From UBA4416 sp040386075 (lineage in GTDB: Bacteria; Bacteroidota; Bacteroidia; B-17B0; Aurantibacillaceae), in assembly GCA_040386075.1 (NCBI GenBank), contig JAZKGE010000004.1, forward strand, positions 5,054 to 69,053: 64,000 nucleotides of DNA, given 5' to 3'. Within the stretch, counting starts at the first letter, position 1; each line of letters opens with the position of its first letter. Of the stretch, positions 53,001 to 62,282 are shown one piece after another. The notes under the pieces were generated by a model. The model did not search any database. It saw only the letters and a program-made list of their open reading frames with translations, and was not told the DNA's origin. A program made the translations under genes and the position numbers.

Positions 53001-54583
53001 AATGTTGAGGCCGGTGTACTTGTAATACTTGGTGTTGGTTTGGGTTCTATAGTAATAGAAAACGTTTTTGGATTTCCTGTACAACCGTTACTCGTAGATG
53101 CTACAGTAAATATACCTGTAGTAGTTGCCGTTACTGTTGGTGCGGTATATCCTGCTATATTAGCAGAACCGCTTGCCCCAACGCCGATGGCTGTATTATT
53201 ATTGGCCCAGTTAAACGTGGCCCCGGCAGAAGGTGTTACTGTAAAATTAGTTGCAGCAACTGATGATCCCGAGCATACAGTTTGATTCCCTGCACTTCCG
53301 CTAATAGTAATTGTTGGTGTGCTAGGAACTGTAAATACATAAAAACCGTTCAAGTTACCGCAAATTCCATTATTGAAGGTGTAAGTTACTGTATAGGTAG
53401 TTCCAGCCGGTAAAAGCGCTGGATTAATATAAGCTGTACCCCAGTTGTAGTCAGTAAGTGCTACAGAACCTGTAGTTGGTGCAATTGAAAAGGTTGCAGA
53501 TCCATAATTGGCGGTACCGGTTGGTGCGGTTAGCGTAAAACAAGCTGTTGAACCCCATGTTTGTGGACCAGCCAATACTAATGTGTTATTCCAACAACTC
53601 ATTAGGGATACAGTTGGAGTAGGAGCACCAAGTGGCGCAGTCCGACAAAAAACAGATGGATGGGTGAAATTTGGATCAACCTGACCAAGATACCAGCCAT
53701 ATTGGGAACCCGGTGTTGAACTACCTCCAACAGGACCTTGCGGTGCAACGCAGGTAGGACATGCTGACCAGTAATTTACCCCTCCTTCATAAACTCTTAT
53801 TGTGCCCCCTGCCTGAACGTTGGAAGTTAAAGGATTAACTTCAACTCTTAAACATGGTGTAAGTTGATCAGTAAATGGATTGTACGGTTGGCCGGCAGGA
53901 GTTAAATCCGGTGGATCTAACCAGAAAGGTTGGCTACAGTTAACGGTGCTTCCGTTAGGTAGGTTCGATCCGTCAGAGTTTAATGAGCCAACCATTGTAA
54001 AATTATTTGGAGGACATGCAATAGAACAATCTGAACCAGGTCCACCGGTTTGAGAGAACGTGATATAACCCGCAGCACCATCATAATTTGTGATCATAAT
54101 GATGAAAAACTGCCCTGCTCCGGGAGAGGTTAAGGTCATTGTTTCTGTTGAAGCGATACTATAACTACAATCCTCAATGTTACCGGTACAGGCATGATCT
54201 GCGGTACAGGTTCCGGTTAATAACGAAGCACAGGCAACGGCGTATTGAGCAGCTGTATAGGGTCCGTATGCAATAAAATCTACGTCCAGATCGGGAGTTC
54301 CGCCAGGAGCAACTGATGATTGAGTTAAGCTATAGGTCATTGCGCCTGTACCTGAAGTTTTGATATAAAACCAGGATTGACGAGGAGTAGAGAATAAGCA
54401 GCCTAATGCCGGACAGGTAGCACAATATCCAAAATTGCCATCTGTAACGTTGTTAAATGAATAAGGCGAGCCTACGGCTGTACAAAACGGTTGTGATGTT
54501 GCACAACTTGTTCCTTGGGCAAATAAGCTTTCAGAAAGAAAAAGAGCAGAAAAAGCTATAATTAATGAGTATATTTTCTTCAT
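47023..54583 (-). CDS. Giant surface protein 3 (at least 2486 residues): Ig-like repeats, type B T9SS domain, interrupted by an assembly gap
   Basis: Two open frames, 54583 to 51210 and 51109 to 47023, belong to one gene split by 100 N. The first has a signal peptide (MKKIYSLIIAFSALFLSESLFAQ), a Cys-rich head homologous to giant protein 2, two other Ig-like domains and a run of 228-bp repeats. The second continues the repeats and ends with PKD (ISPLVVDFTGAG) and a type B sorting domain (LEIPNVFTPNDDGAND ... GTVNLFR). Removing the N joins TSV and AQNTTAP in frame and completes one 228-bp unit exactly. At least 21 Cys-paired repeats are visible, including a three-domain cassette present three times (about 48.0-50.4 kb). 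The small secreted gene at 54632 lies 48 bp upstream. Confidence 0.82.
51098..52565. repeat. Array of 228-bp Ig-like modules in giant gene 3
   Basis: The junction GT(C/T)GT(A/G)TTTT recurs at 51426, 51654, 51882, 52110, 52338 and 52566, an exact 228-bp (76-residue) period. The first unit runs 51098-51109 plus 51210-51425, which is exactly 12 + 216 = 228 if the N run is removed. Confidence 0.9.
51110..51209. other. Assembly gap (100 N) inside the repeat array
   Basis: One hundred N form a scaffold placeholder. Because 100 is not divisible by 3 the frame looks broken; a true length of 0 or a multiple of 228 restores it. Confidence 0.95.
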
Positions 54584-54631
54584 GGATTAAGTGTTTTGAC
54601 TTATTTTAATTTTTTAAGTTGATTATGGAAA

Positions 54632-55048
54632 TTATTTTCTGGTAAGTTTTTCTCTTACTCGTTCTTTCAGAATGTCCAGATGTTTTTTGTAATATTCTTC
54701 TACGATCTCGTTGTAATGTCTTACACCCATCCATTTCTCATATTTTGGAAAATCAGAAGGAATATCCTTTACGATCATCTGACTTAAAAATTCCTGCTTT
54801 CTGCCCTGATATACGTCGTTTTCATCAAGTTGAAAACTATTGGAAATTGTTTGGACTTGGGTGGATTGACTTGCTCCTGAATTGCTATTGGAGCTTTCAC
54901 TTTTCTTTTGTTGCCTTTTTTGGCTTTCTTTTAATGCCTGCTCTTTTGACGGTGCATTATTGCCGGCAGGTGTTGAATTTGTTTGAGAAAAAGTAGTGAA
55001 TGCAAAAAATGATATTGCTATTAAAAGAATCCCTTTAATTTTTTTCAT
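54632..55048 (-). CDS. Small secreted protein preceding giant protein 3
   Basis: I do not recognise this 138-residue protein. A signal peptide (MKKIKGILLIAISFFAFTTFSQ) leads to a Ser/Asn/Gln/Lys-rich low-complexity part (about 25-70) and a helical C-terminal part (PSDFPKYEKWMGVRHYNEIV ... ILKERVREKLTRK). It lies 48 bp upstream of giant gene 3 on the same strand without a terminator, the same arrangement as the pair at 34915/34878. The two small proteins are not similar to each other. Confidence 0.7.
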   Translation of the reverse strand: MKKIKGILLIAISFFAFTTFSQTNSTPAGNNAPSKEQALKESQKRQQKKSESSNSNSGASQSTQVQTISNSFQLDENDVYQGRKQEFLSQMIVKDIPSDFPKYEKWMGVRHYNEIVEEYYKKHLDILKERVREKLTRK

Positions 55049-55145
55049 GTCTGATAAAATATGTTTATTTAGCGATAAAAATACTCATTTAAATCTGTTG
55101 TTTTTGGGATATATCCAAAATAAATTGTTAAAAATGAGGCACATA

Positions 55146-55179
55146 AAAAAGGCCTTCTTTTTAATAAGAAGGCCTTTTT
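55146..55179 (-). terminator. Terminator after giant protein 4
   Basis: A perfect 14-bp stem (AAAAAGGCCTTCTT / AAGAAGGCCTTTTT) with a 6-base loop lies 18 bp past the stop at 55197 and ends in T on the minus strand. Confidence 0.9.
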
Positions 55180-55196
55180 GTAGTTTTTTTGAAATG

Positions 55197-58100
55197 TTAT
55201 CTGAATAAGTTTACAGATCCATGTTTTTCAATTTCTGCATCATCAAAGCCGGTTGCTTTCACAAAGTAAAAATAGGTTCCTTCAGGTACTTCAGCTCCAT
55301 TAGGCGTTAATCCATCCCACGAAGCTTTAGGGCCTGTAAATTCATGTAATTTTTGTCCCCAGCGGTTAAAGATCTGTAATGATATTTCTTTCACACCTGT
55401 TGATTTGATAGAGAAGAATTCATTAGATCCATCACCATTTGGAGTAAATACATTTGGAATCTCTAATGTTAAACCGTCTTCTACTACGATCACAACCGAT
55501 GCAGTATCAGTACAAGGACCAGAAGACACTGTTAGGATAACTGTATATGTCCCCGTTGTAAATGTATGGGCCGGGTGTTGAGCGTTTGACGTATTTGAAT
55601 CTCCAAAATTCCAGCTATAACCTATTCCCGTTGCGCCTATACTTGCATCAGTAAAATTCACATTTAAAGGAGATAAACCTGACGTTGGATTTGCAGAAAA
55701 TGCTGCGGTCACATTTGCCTGGGTAACATTAATAGTTGCAGTCGCAGTACATCCACTTGCAGTATTAGTTACAGTTAGTGTGTATATACCTTGATCCATA
55801 ACAACCGGATTTTGTGTGTTAGAACCAGACACGATACTTCCTGCATTTGGTCCTGACCAATCATATGTTACCACATCTGTTGAGGTTGTTGTTCCGTTCA
55901 AAGCAACGGTTGGTGTTCCGCAAGGAATAGCTGCACTGTTGCCTGCACTCACATTTTGTGGAGGCGTTGAACCACCATTTACAACATATTGATTAGTCAC
56001 AGAACATCCGCTTACAGCATCTAAAACAACTAATGTGTATGTACCTGCTGTGGTTACATCCAGTGTTGTTGTTGTTTCTAAGCCAGGTAACCAGGTTTGT
56101 GTAGTGTTTGTTGAGCTACTAACTCCACTTAGCGTTACAGTTGAATTATTGGCACCACAACCAATAACACTATTTGTAGAAATAGCTGTAATAGTTGACG
56201 TTGGCGGTGTATTATTTTGATATACCGTAAACGTATTTGCTGTGTTTGTTGATGAAGATACACAGCCGGTTAATGTATTTGTAACGGCTAAAGTATAGAT
56301 GGCTGCTGTTGTGAATGTTGCATTAGACAAAGAACTTGATGTAACTCCACCTGGCGACCATGTATAAGTTAAATTAGTACTTGGTGTTACAGTTGGAGTA
56401 ATGGTTACTTGTGTATTTGTACATGTAATTGTTCCATCATTTGTAGCAGCAGATAAAGATAAAACAGGAGGCGTATTATCTAAAACTACCGTAACTACAT
56501 TTGCATTTGCACTTGTTGCACAACTACTAACTGTATTGGTTACAATAACACTATAAGAGCCAGCCGCATTAAAAACCGGGTTAGCAGTTGTTTCAGTTCC
56601 TGGTACAATACCACTGGTTGGCGTCCAGTTATAACTTACCGGAGATGCAGTAGTTGTAACCGCAACACTTGGAGTTGGATTTGTACATGTAATAGATAAA
56701 GAATTTGAAGCTAAAGTAACTACCGGAATTCCGGAATCTGCAATAACTTCAACGGTAGCTTGTGATAATGCACTACTTGTGTTACATCCGTTAACTGTAT
56801 TTGTTACTACAACCGTGTAAATACCGGCAGCTGATACAAATATTGGTGTACCTGTAATTGTTGATGCACTAGGAGTTGTCCAGGTATAAATTGTGTTTGG
56901 GTCTGTACTGCTTGTTGCTGATAAAGTAGCATTTGGAGCAGCACAAGTTGTAGTTACCGATGAAGCAGAGCCTAAAGTAAAAGTAGGAGTGGTAGTGTTA
57001 GAAGGAACGTTTACCGTGAAACTACCTACACATCCATTGATATTATCTGTCATTGTTACTACATAGTTTCCACTTGCATCTACAGTTGGGTTATTTGTAG
57101 TGCCATTTGTAATCGTTCCGGGTCCCGACCAGCTATATGCATAGTTGGTACCTGTAGGCGTTGCAGATAAAGCAACAGTATTTGTTACACAAGTAATAGA
57201 AGCTGCAGGTGCAACGCTAGGAATAACTGGGGTTGTATTAGTTGGAACCACTGTAGTAATTGTAGAAGAGCAGCCTGTCATTGTATTTGTAACAACACAC
57301 TGATATGTTCCGCCAACTGTTACTGTACCAGCTGGAGTTGCCGCACCTGTTACTGCGCCTGGACCACTCCATGCATAAGATACAGGACTCATAGTTGTAG
57401 TTGCTGTAACTTCGGCTGTAGTAGTATTACATGTTATAGAACCATTAGTTGCTAAAGTAACAGAAGGAATTCCATTACTTGGAACAACATCTACCATACC
57501 AGTGTTTATACATCCGTTTACCGGATTTGTAACTGTTAATGTATATGTACCCGGAGAACATGCTGATGCTGTAAATGTAGTTGCTCCTGCACAGGCGCCA
57601 CCTGTCCAAACAGGTGTTGAGTTAGATGGATTTGCAGAGCCAGCTAATGAAACAGTTGGAGAAGCACATGTGATCGTTTGTGTTACAGGCATTGTTACAG
57701 TTGGTGTTACCGTATTTTGTCCTACGGAAGTACTTGCAGTTGCAGTACAACCGTTTACAGCAGTCACTGTTACTATATATGTACCAGTTTGATTAACATC
57801 AGGGGTAGAAGTTGTGCCTCCGCTAACAATACCTGGTCCAGACCATACATATGTTCCTCCAGTTGTTCCGGTTAAAGTTACAGTAGTTGTAGAACAAGTT
57901 AATGAGCCAGAGCTACTTGCGCTTGGAGAAGGTGCGGTTGTATTTTGAGCAACAGAAGTATTTGCAGTAGCTGTACATCCGTTAGCTGCAGTAACTGTTA
58001 CAATATAAGGTCCTGTACCATTAACTACCGGATTAGCAGTTGTGCCACCCGAAACAATTCCCGTTCCGCTCCAGTTATAAGTTCCACCGCCTGTAGCTGT

Positions 58101-60302
58101 TAAAGCAGCAGTAGTAGTAGAACAGGTTAAAGTAGCCGTATTTGAAGCTGTAGGAGAAGGAGGCGTCATGTTTTGAGCAACGGTAGTATTGGCAGTAGCC
58201 GTACAACCATTAGCCGCTGTAACTGTAACTACATAAGGTCCGGTACCATTAACCACCGGATTGGCTGTTGTGTTACCCGAAAGGATACCTGTACCTGACC
58301 AAAAATAAGTTCCGCCACCTGTTGCTGTTAAAGCAGCAGTAGTAGTAGCACAGGTTAAAGTAGCAGTGTTTGAGGCTGTAGGAGAAGGCGGTGTAGTATT
58401 TTGAGCAACAGTAGTATTGGCAGTAGCTGTACAGCCATTGGCTGCAGTAACTGTAACTACATAAGGCCCTGTGCCATTAACAGTGGGAGTAGCCGTATTT
58501 CCACCGGAAACAATACCTGTACCTGACCATGAATAGGTTCCGCCACCGCTTGCAGATAGTACAGCAGTAGGCGCACTACATGTTAATGTAGTACTGGAAG
58601 AAGCTGTAGGAGAAGGTGGTGTAGTATTTTGAGCAACAGAAGTATTAGCAGTAGCGGTACATCCGTTAGATCCTGTAACTGTAACTACATAAGGTCCTGT
58701 GCCATTAACAGTAGGATTAGCAGTATTTGCACCGGAAACAATACCTGTGCCCGACCATGAATAAGTTCCGCCACCGCTAGCAGATAGTACAGCAGTAGGT
58801 GCACTACAAGTTAATGTAGTACTGGAAGAAGCTGTAGGAGAAGGCGGTGTGGTATTTTGAGCAACCGAAGTATTGGCAGTAGCTGTACAACCATTAGCAG
58901 CAGTAACAGTAACCACATAAGGTCCTGTGCCATTAACCACCGGATTGGCAGTTGCGCCACCCGAAACGATACCTGTACCCGACCATGAATAAGTACCACC
59001 ACCGGTTGCATTTAATGATACGGTTGTATTTGTACAATTCAAAGTTCCTGTAGAGGAAGCCGTTGGTGAAGGTGGTGTAGTATTAGCTGTCACAGCTACT
59101 GTCGAGACGACAGATGGACAGAAAGGAGATGTAGATGATGTAACAATTAAGCTATAAGTTCCGGTTGCATTAACAGTTGGAGTGGCAGTAGTACCACCAG
59201 ATACGATACCAGGCCCCGACCATGAATATGTTCCTCCACCCGAACCGGCTAGAACCGTAGTTGTTTGAGAACATGACAGAACTTTAGCAGGCCCTGCCAC
59301 TGCTGTAGGAGCAGGATTTACAGTAACGGTAAGCGTTATGCTGGATTGAATGCAAACGCCTATATTACTTCCTCCTACGGTATAAACAGTTGTAGAAGAC
59401 GGCGATACAACTATGCTATTAGTAGTGGCACCGGTAGACCAATCATAATCGGTTGCGCCTGATGCTGTAAGGGTAACCGACTGGCCTGCGCAAATAGTTC
59501 CTCCACTGCCACCGCCAGCTGTACTGCTTGCAGTAACATTTGGTGCATTACAGGATATCCCCGATTGTTCTAAGAACACCCCTGAGTCGTAATCATTATC
59601 ACCACCGTCTACAATTGCCAATACCAAATGATAACTTTGACAAGGTACAACAGCCGCTGTTCCTGTAAGAAGAGTTGTTAAACCATCGTATTCAATATGA
59701 GGACCCGAACCGGCTACATAATAAACCGAGTTTGTACCAGGATTAATATTATCAATATTTACAGTTTGTCCTGTACCAGGTACCTTGGCTAAATTTACAT
59801 TCGTGTAATTCCCACCACCCGGATCAGGTCCTGAGATAAAAAACCCGAAAGCATCATTAAAGCCCATATTCACAAACTCAGTATATTCTTCCGAACCAAA
59901 TTTATATTTAATGCTTAAAGGAGAACATCTTGGAACGATATCAAACTGAAGCAGGCAACCATCATAAGAACTACTTGATCCGGTTAAAGGAGTCATGGCT
60001 GCAATACCAGGCGCCCCATTACCCCATCGGGCATCATTACCTGCAGCATTGCCTGCAGCCGCTGCTGCACTTCCTGTTGTTAATAGTATCCCATTATTTA
60101 TTCCCAAATTTGTGCTGGAACCATTACTAAAGAAAGCATTCGCATTAGTTGGGCATGTCATCGAAGCATTTGAAATTGTAACTCCGGTTCCGAGTAAATA
60201 GTTAGCTAAGTTGGCGGCCGTTTGGTTTGGGGACACAGATAATTGGGCAAAGCCAACAAATGTAAAAACGAGTGAAAAAACGGTTAGTAATGTTTTTTTC
60301 AT
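55197..60302 (-). CDS. Giant surface protein 4 (1701 residues): choice-of-anchor L head, Ig-like repeats, type B T9SS domain
   Basis: The ATG at 60302 opens a signal peptide (MKKTLLTVFSLVFTFVGFAQ); a reading three codons longer would need a TTG. The head (about 20-250; NLANYLLGTGVTISNASMTC, NGILLTTGSA, FKFGSEEY-like KYKFGSEEYTEFVN, DAFGFFISGPDPGG) fits the choice-of-anchor L domain. One Ig-like domain with AGQSVTLTASGATDYDWSTG follows, then about 15 Cys-paired repeats, six of them 228-bp modules, then PKD and a type B sorting domain ending GSVNLFR. The last repeats line up with those of giant protein 3. It lies 86 bp downstream of the TMTC-like gene at 60389 with no clear terminator between. 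Confidence 0.87.
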   Translation of the reverse strand: MKKTLLTVFSLVFTFVGFAQLSVSPNQTAANLANYLLGTGVTISNASMTCPTNANAFFSNGSSTNLGINNGILLTTGSAAAAAGNAAGNDARWGNGAPGIAAMTPLTGSSSSYDGCLLQFDIVPRCSPLSIKYKFGSEEYTEFVNMGFNDAFGFFISGPDPGGGNYTNVNLAKVPGTGQTVNIDNINPGTNSVYYVAGSGPHIEYDGLTTLLTGTAAVVPCQSYHLVLAIVDGGDNDYDSGVFLEQSGISCNAPNVTASSTAGGGSGGTICAGQSVTLTASGATDYDWSTGATTNSIVVSPSSTTVYTVGGSNIGVCIQSSITLTVTVNPAPTAVAGPAKVLSCSQTTTVLAGSGGGTYSWSGPGIVSGGTTATPTVNATGTYSLIVTSSTSPFCPSVVSTVAVTANTTPPSPTASSTGTLNCTNTTVSLNATGGGTYSWSGTGIVSGGATANPVVNGTGPYVVTVTAANGCTATANTSVAQNTTPPSPTASSSTTLTCSAPTAVLSASGGGTYSWSGTGIVSGANTANPTVNGTGPYVVTVTGSNGCTATANTSVAQNTTPPSPTASSSTTLTCSAPTAVLSASGGGTYSWSGTGIVSGGNTATPTVNGTGPYVVTVTAANGCTATANTTVAQNTTPPSPTASNTATLTCATTTAALTATGGGTYFWSGTGILSGNTTANPVVNGTGPYVVTVTAANGCTATANTTVAQNMTPPSPTASNTATLTCSTTTAALTATGGGTYNWSGTGIVSGGTTANPVVNGTGPYIVTVTAANGCTATANTSVAQNTTAPSPSASSSGSLTCSTTTVTLTGTTGGTYVWSGPGIVSGGTTSTPDVNQTGTYIVTVTAVNGCTATASTSVGQNTVTPTVTMPVTQTITCASPTVSLAGSANPSNSTPVWTGGACAGATTFTASACSPGTYTLTVTNPVNGCINTGMVDVVPSNGIPSVTLATNGSITCNTTTAEVTATTTMSPVSYAWSGPGAVTGAATPAGTVTVGGTYQCVVTNTMTGCSSTITTVVPTNTTPVIPSVAPAASITCVTNTVALSATPTGTNYAYSWSGPGTITNGTTNNPTVDASGNYVVTMTDNINGCVGSFTVNVPSNTTTPTFTLGSASSVTTTCAAPNATLSATSSTDPNTIYTWTTPSASTITGTPIFVSAAGIYTVVVTNTVNGCNTSSALSQATVEVIADSGIPVVTLASNSLSITCTNPTPSVAVTTTASPVSYNWTPTSGIVPGTETTANPVFNAAGSYSVIVTNTVSSCATSANANVVTVVLDNTPPVLSLSAATNDGTITCTNTQVTITPTVTPSTNLTYTWSPGGVTSSSLSNATFTTAAIYTLAVTNTLTGCVSSSTNTANTFTVYQNNTPPTSTITAISTNSVIGCGANNSTVTLSGVSSSTNTTQTWLPGLETTTTLDVTTAGTYTLVVLDAVSGCSVTNQYVVNGGSTPPQNVSAGNSAAIPCGTPTVALNGTTTSTDVVTYDWSGPNAGSIVSGSNTQNPVVMDQGIYTLTVTNTASGCTATATINVTQANVTAAFSANPTSGLSPLNVNFTDASIGATGIGYSWNFGDSNTSNAQHPAHTFTTGTYTVILTVSSGPCTDTASVVIVVEDGLTLEIPNVFTPNGDGSNEFFSIKSTGVKEISLQIFNRWGQKLHEFTGPKASWDGLTPNGAEVPEGTYFYFVKATGFDDAEIEKHGSVNLFR
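57709..59076. repeat. Array of six 228-bp Ig-like modules in giant gene 4
   Basis: Module junctions fall at 57709, 57937, 58165, 58393, 58621, 58849 and 59077, an exact 228-bp period. Neighbouring units are nearly identical over long stretches, and the same module type is found in giant gene 3. Confidence 0.9.
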
Positions 60303-60388
60303 AGGGATCAAGTTTAAATTTTCCCTAAGTTATTGATTTTTAATATAAAAGCTAAAAAATGGGGAGATTATTCCCTAATTCAAAAAGG

Positions 60389-62266
60389 CTATTTACTCAG
60401 TCTATCAGCTATTTGCCTAATTTGTAGATTTTCTGGATCGTTTTTAAGAGCTATTGAGTAATAATTTTTGGCATTATTCATATCATTTAATGCAATATAA
60501 AAATTACCAATAATCATATTTACACTATTATTGCCAGGGTTTTCTTCCGCAATTTTCTTAAATAATTGTATTCCTATTTCATACTCTTTGGTGGCAACTA
60601 ATATATACGACATTAAATCCAAAACGGATTGATTCCCGGAATGCGTAGGATAAATTTTAAAAATCAGATCTTTTGCTTCTTTTGTTTCACCAGTCATATA
60701 TAGGCAATAAGCTAAATTGAATTGAGCTTCAAATTTTGTTGAATCTATCCGAAGTGCTTTTTTATAATAAGGTATAGCGCCGTTGAAATCAGTGTAAACT
60801 TTTTGTTTTATAAATGCTAAATTATTTAATGCAGTTGTATTTACTGAGTCTATTTTTAAAACATTATTTAAGCTCATTGCAGCTTTTGACATATACTCGT
60901 TTTTATTTTGCTCGGTCAAAAAAGAATTCGGTTTACTTATACTCACTAAGATCTCATTACTATATAATAAGTTCAATGGCACCGATTCAGGCATTTTAAG
61001 AACATCGCATCCGTACAAGGTAATTCTATCTTTCCATTCGATATTTCTTGAAATAGTAACCATTGAATAAACTAATAACATGACCACACTAACGATCTTG
61101 AAATTTAAGTTCATTTTTTGAATATTTTCTGCTTTTATGTTTTTGTTTATATAAGTAAGTAAGACATAAGCTAGTAATATTGCAAAACCAATAGATGCTG
61201 TAAATGCGAAACGATCTCCTATAATTCCGGGAACAGGCCTTATTATATTCAAATACATGGATATCGATATACCAAAAAATATGATCGCATACCAGATCGG
61301 TGTTTCTTCTTTAAAGTATTTGAAAAAATAAAATGCCATAAAGCAAAACAGCACTATTCCTAAAATTGCATAAACAGAAAAGAAATTATACATGTCAATT
61401 GTATGATAGCCATAATAGCACGACATGTTTGTAGGTAGGATCAACATCTTAAGATAAAATCCAAGTGCGTTAAAAGCCGTTGAGAGCTTTAGCGATAATG
61501 TGTTTTCAAAAAATAAAGGATTTTCATGGAATTTATAGATCCTTTCACTAAATGTTTTATCCAGAAATTGGTGCTTGACTGTTTTTGATAAATAATATCC
61601 AACAATAAAAAGGACTATGATAATCAAAAACGGAGCTATCTTGAATTTATGTTTCTTATAAAGTACTAAAGGAGTGATAGCTAAAAACGGTAGCACATCA
61701 TACTTTGTTAAATAGCTTAACATACATAATACTAAAGCTAATATTAAACGTAAATAGTTTTTTGTTTGAAAAAAAAGATCCAATTGAATAATGATAAGCA
61801 TGTTAAAACTAAAACAAAGCAAAACATCGCGATTCTTTAAACTTGCAACTACTTCGGTATGTAGAGGCAAGACTGCAAAGATCAACACAATATAGAGGCT
61901 AAAAAGCAATGGGTAGTTGTGAAAAATGAGTCTTAGAACCTTAAATAAAAGAAACAAACACAATGCATATAATATAAGATTTATGAGATGGCCAACCCAA
62001 GGTCTTACACCAAATAATTGATGTTCTAATGCAAACGAAAGTTTAACGATAGGGCGGTATTCATAATTATTTTTTCCATCGTTTTCCGAGTAATAAGATG
62101 AAAAGATCTTTTTGATTGATTTTAATCCTTTGTTGGTATAACTGTTTTCAGTTACAAACTGGTCATCAATAGTGTAACCATTTTTTAGCGTGTTTCCATA
62201 AAGTAAAAAGGATATACATAAAAAGAATAAAAATTTCTTTTCATAAATATATCTAAATAACGTCAT
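60389..62266 (-). CDS. TMTC/DUF1736-like GT-C membrane glycosyltransferase with C-terminal TPRs
   Basis: The 625-residue protein has about 10 hydrophobic segments over residues 10-400 and TPR-like helices from about 450 to the end (TALNNLAFIKQKVYTDFNGA, GNFYIALNDMNNAKNYYSIA). The first loop has Asp34-Asp35 in NGYTIDDQF, the place of the catalytic acid in GT-C enzymes, then YEYRPIVKLSFALEHQLFGV and VGHLINLILY. PLHTEVVASLKNRDVLL (134-150) and SRNIEWKDRITLYGCDVL recall TMTC O-mannosyltransferases (HPIHTEAV, RN..W). These use a lipid-linked sugar at the outer face of the membrane. It starts 16 bp after its paralogue and runs toward giant gene 4. The acceptor is unknown. Confidence 0.72.
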   Translation of the reverse strand: MTLFRYIYEKKFLFFLCISFLLYGNTLKNGYTIDDQFVTENSYTNKGLKSIKKIFSSYYSENDGKNNYEYRPIVKLSFALEHQLFGVRPWVGHLINLILYALCLFLLFKVLRLIFHNYPLLFSLYIVLIFAVLPLHTEVVASLKNRDVLLCFSFNMLIIIQLDLFFQTKNYLRLILALVLCMLSYLTKYDVLPFLAITPLVLYKKHKFKIAPFLIIIVLFIVGYYLSKTVKHQFLDKTFSERIYKFHENPLFFENTLSLKLSTAFNALGFYLKMLILPTNMSCYYGYHTIDMYNFFSVYAILGIVLFCFMAFYFFKYFKEETPIWYAIIFFGISISMYLNIIRPVPGIIGDRFAFTASIGFAILLAYVLLTYINKNIKAENIQKMNLNFKIVSVVMLLVYSMVTISRNIEWKDRITLYGCDVLKMPESVPLNLLYSNEILVSISKPNSFLTEQNKNEYMSKAAMSLNNVLKIDSVNTTALNNLAFIKQKVYTDFNGAIPYYKKALRIDSTKFEAQFNLAYCLYMTGETKEAKDLIFKIYPTHSGNQSVLDLMSYILVATKEYEIGIQLFKKIAEENPGNNSVNMIIGNFYIALNDMNNAKNYYSIALKNDPENLQIRQIADRLSK

Positions 62267-62282
62267 TGAATATAATATAATG

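Noticed and set aside
47023..54583. Two separate giant genes meeting at the N run (51243 and 51020 as ends)
   Set aside because: The ends lie in or beyond the gap in wrong frames. Removing the N run joins the proteins in frame within one repeat, so they are one gene.
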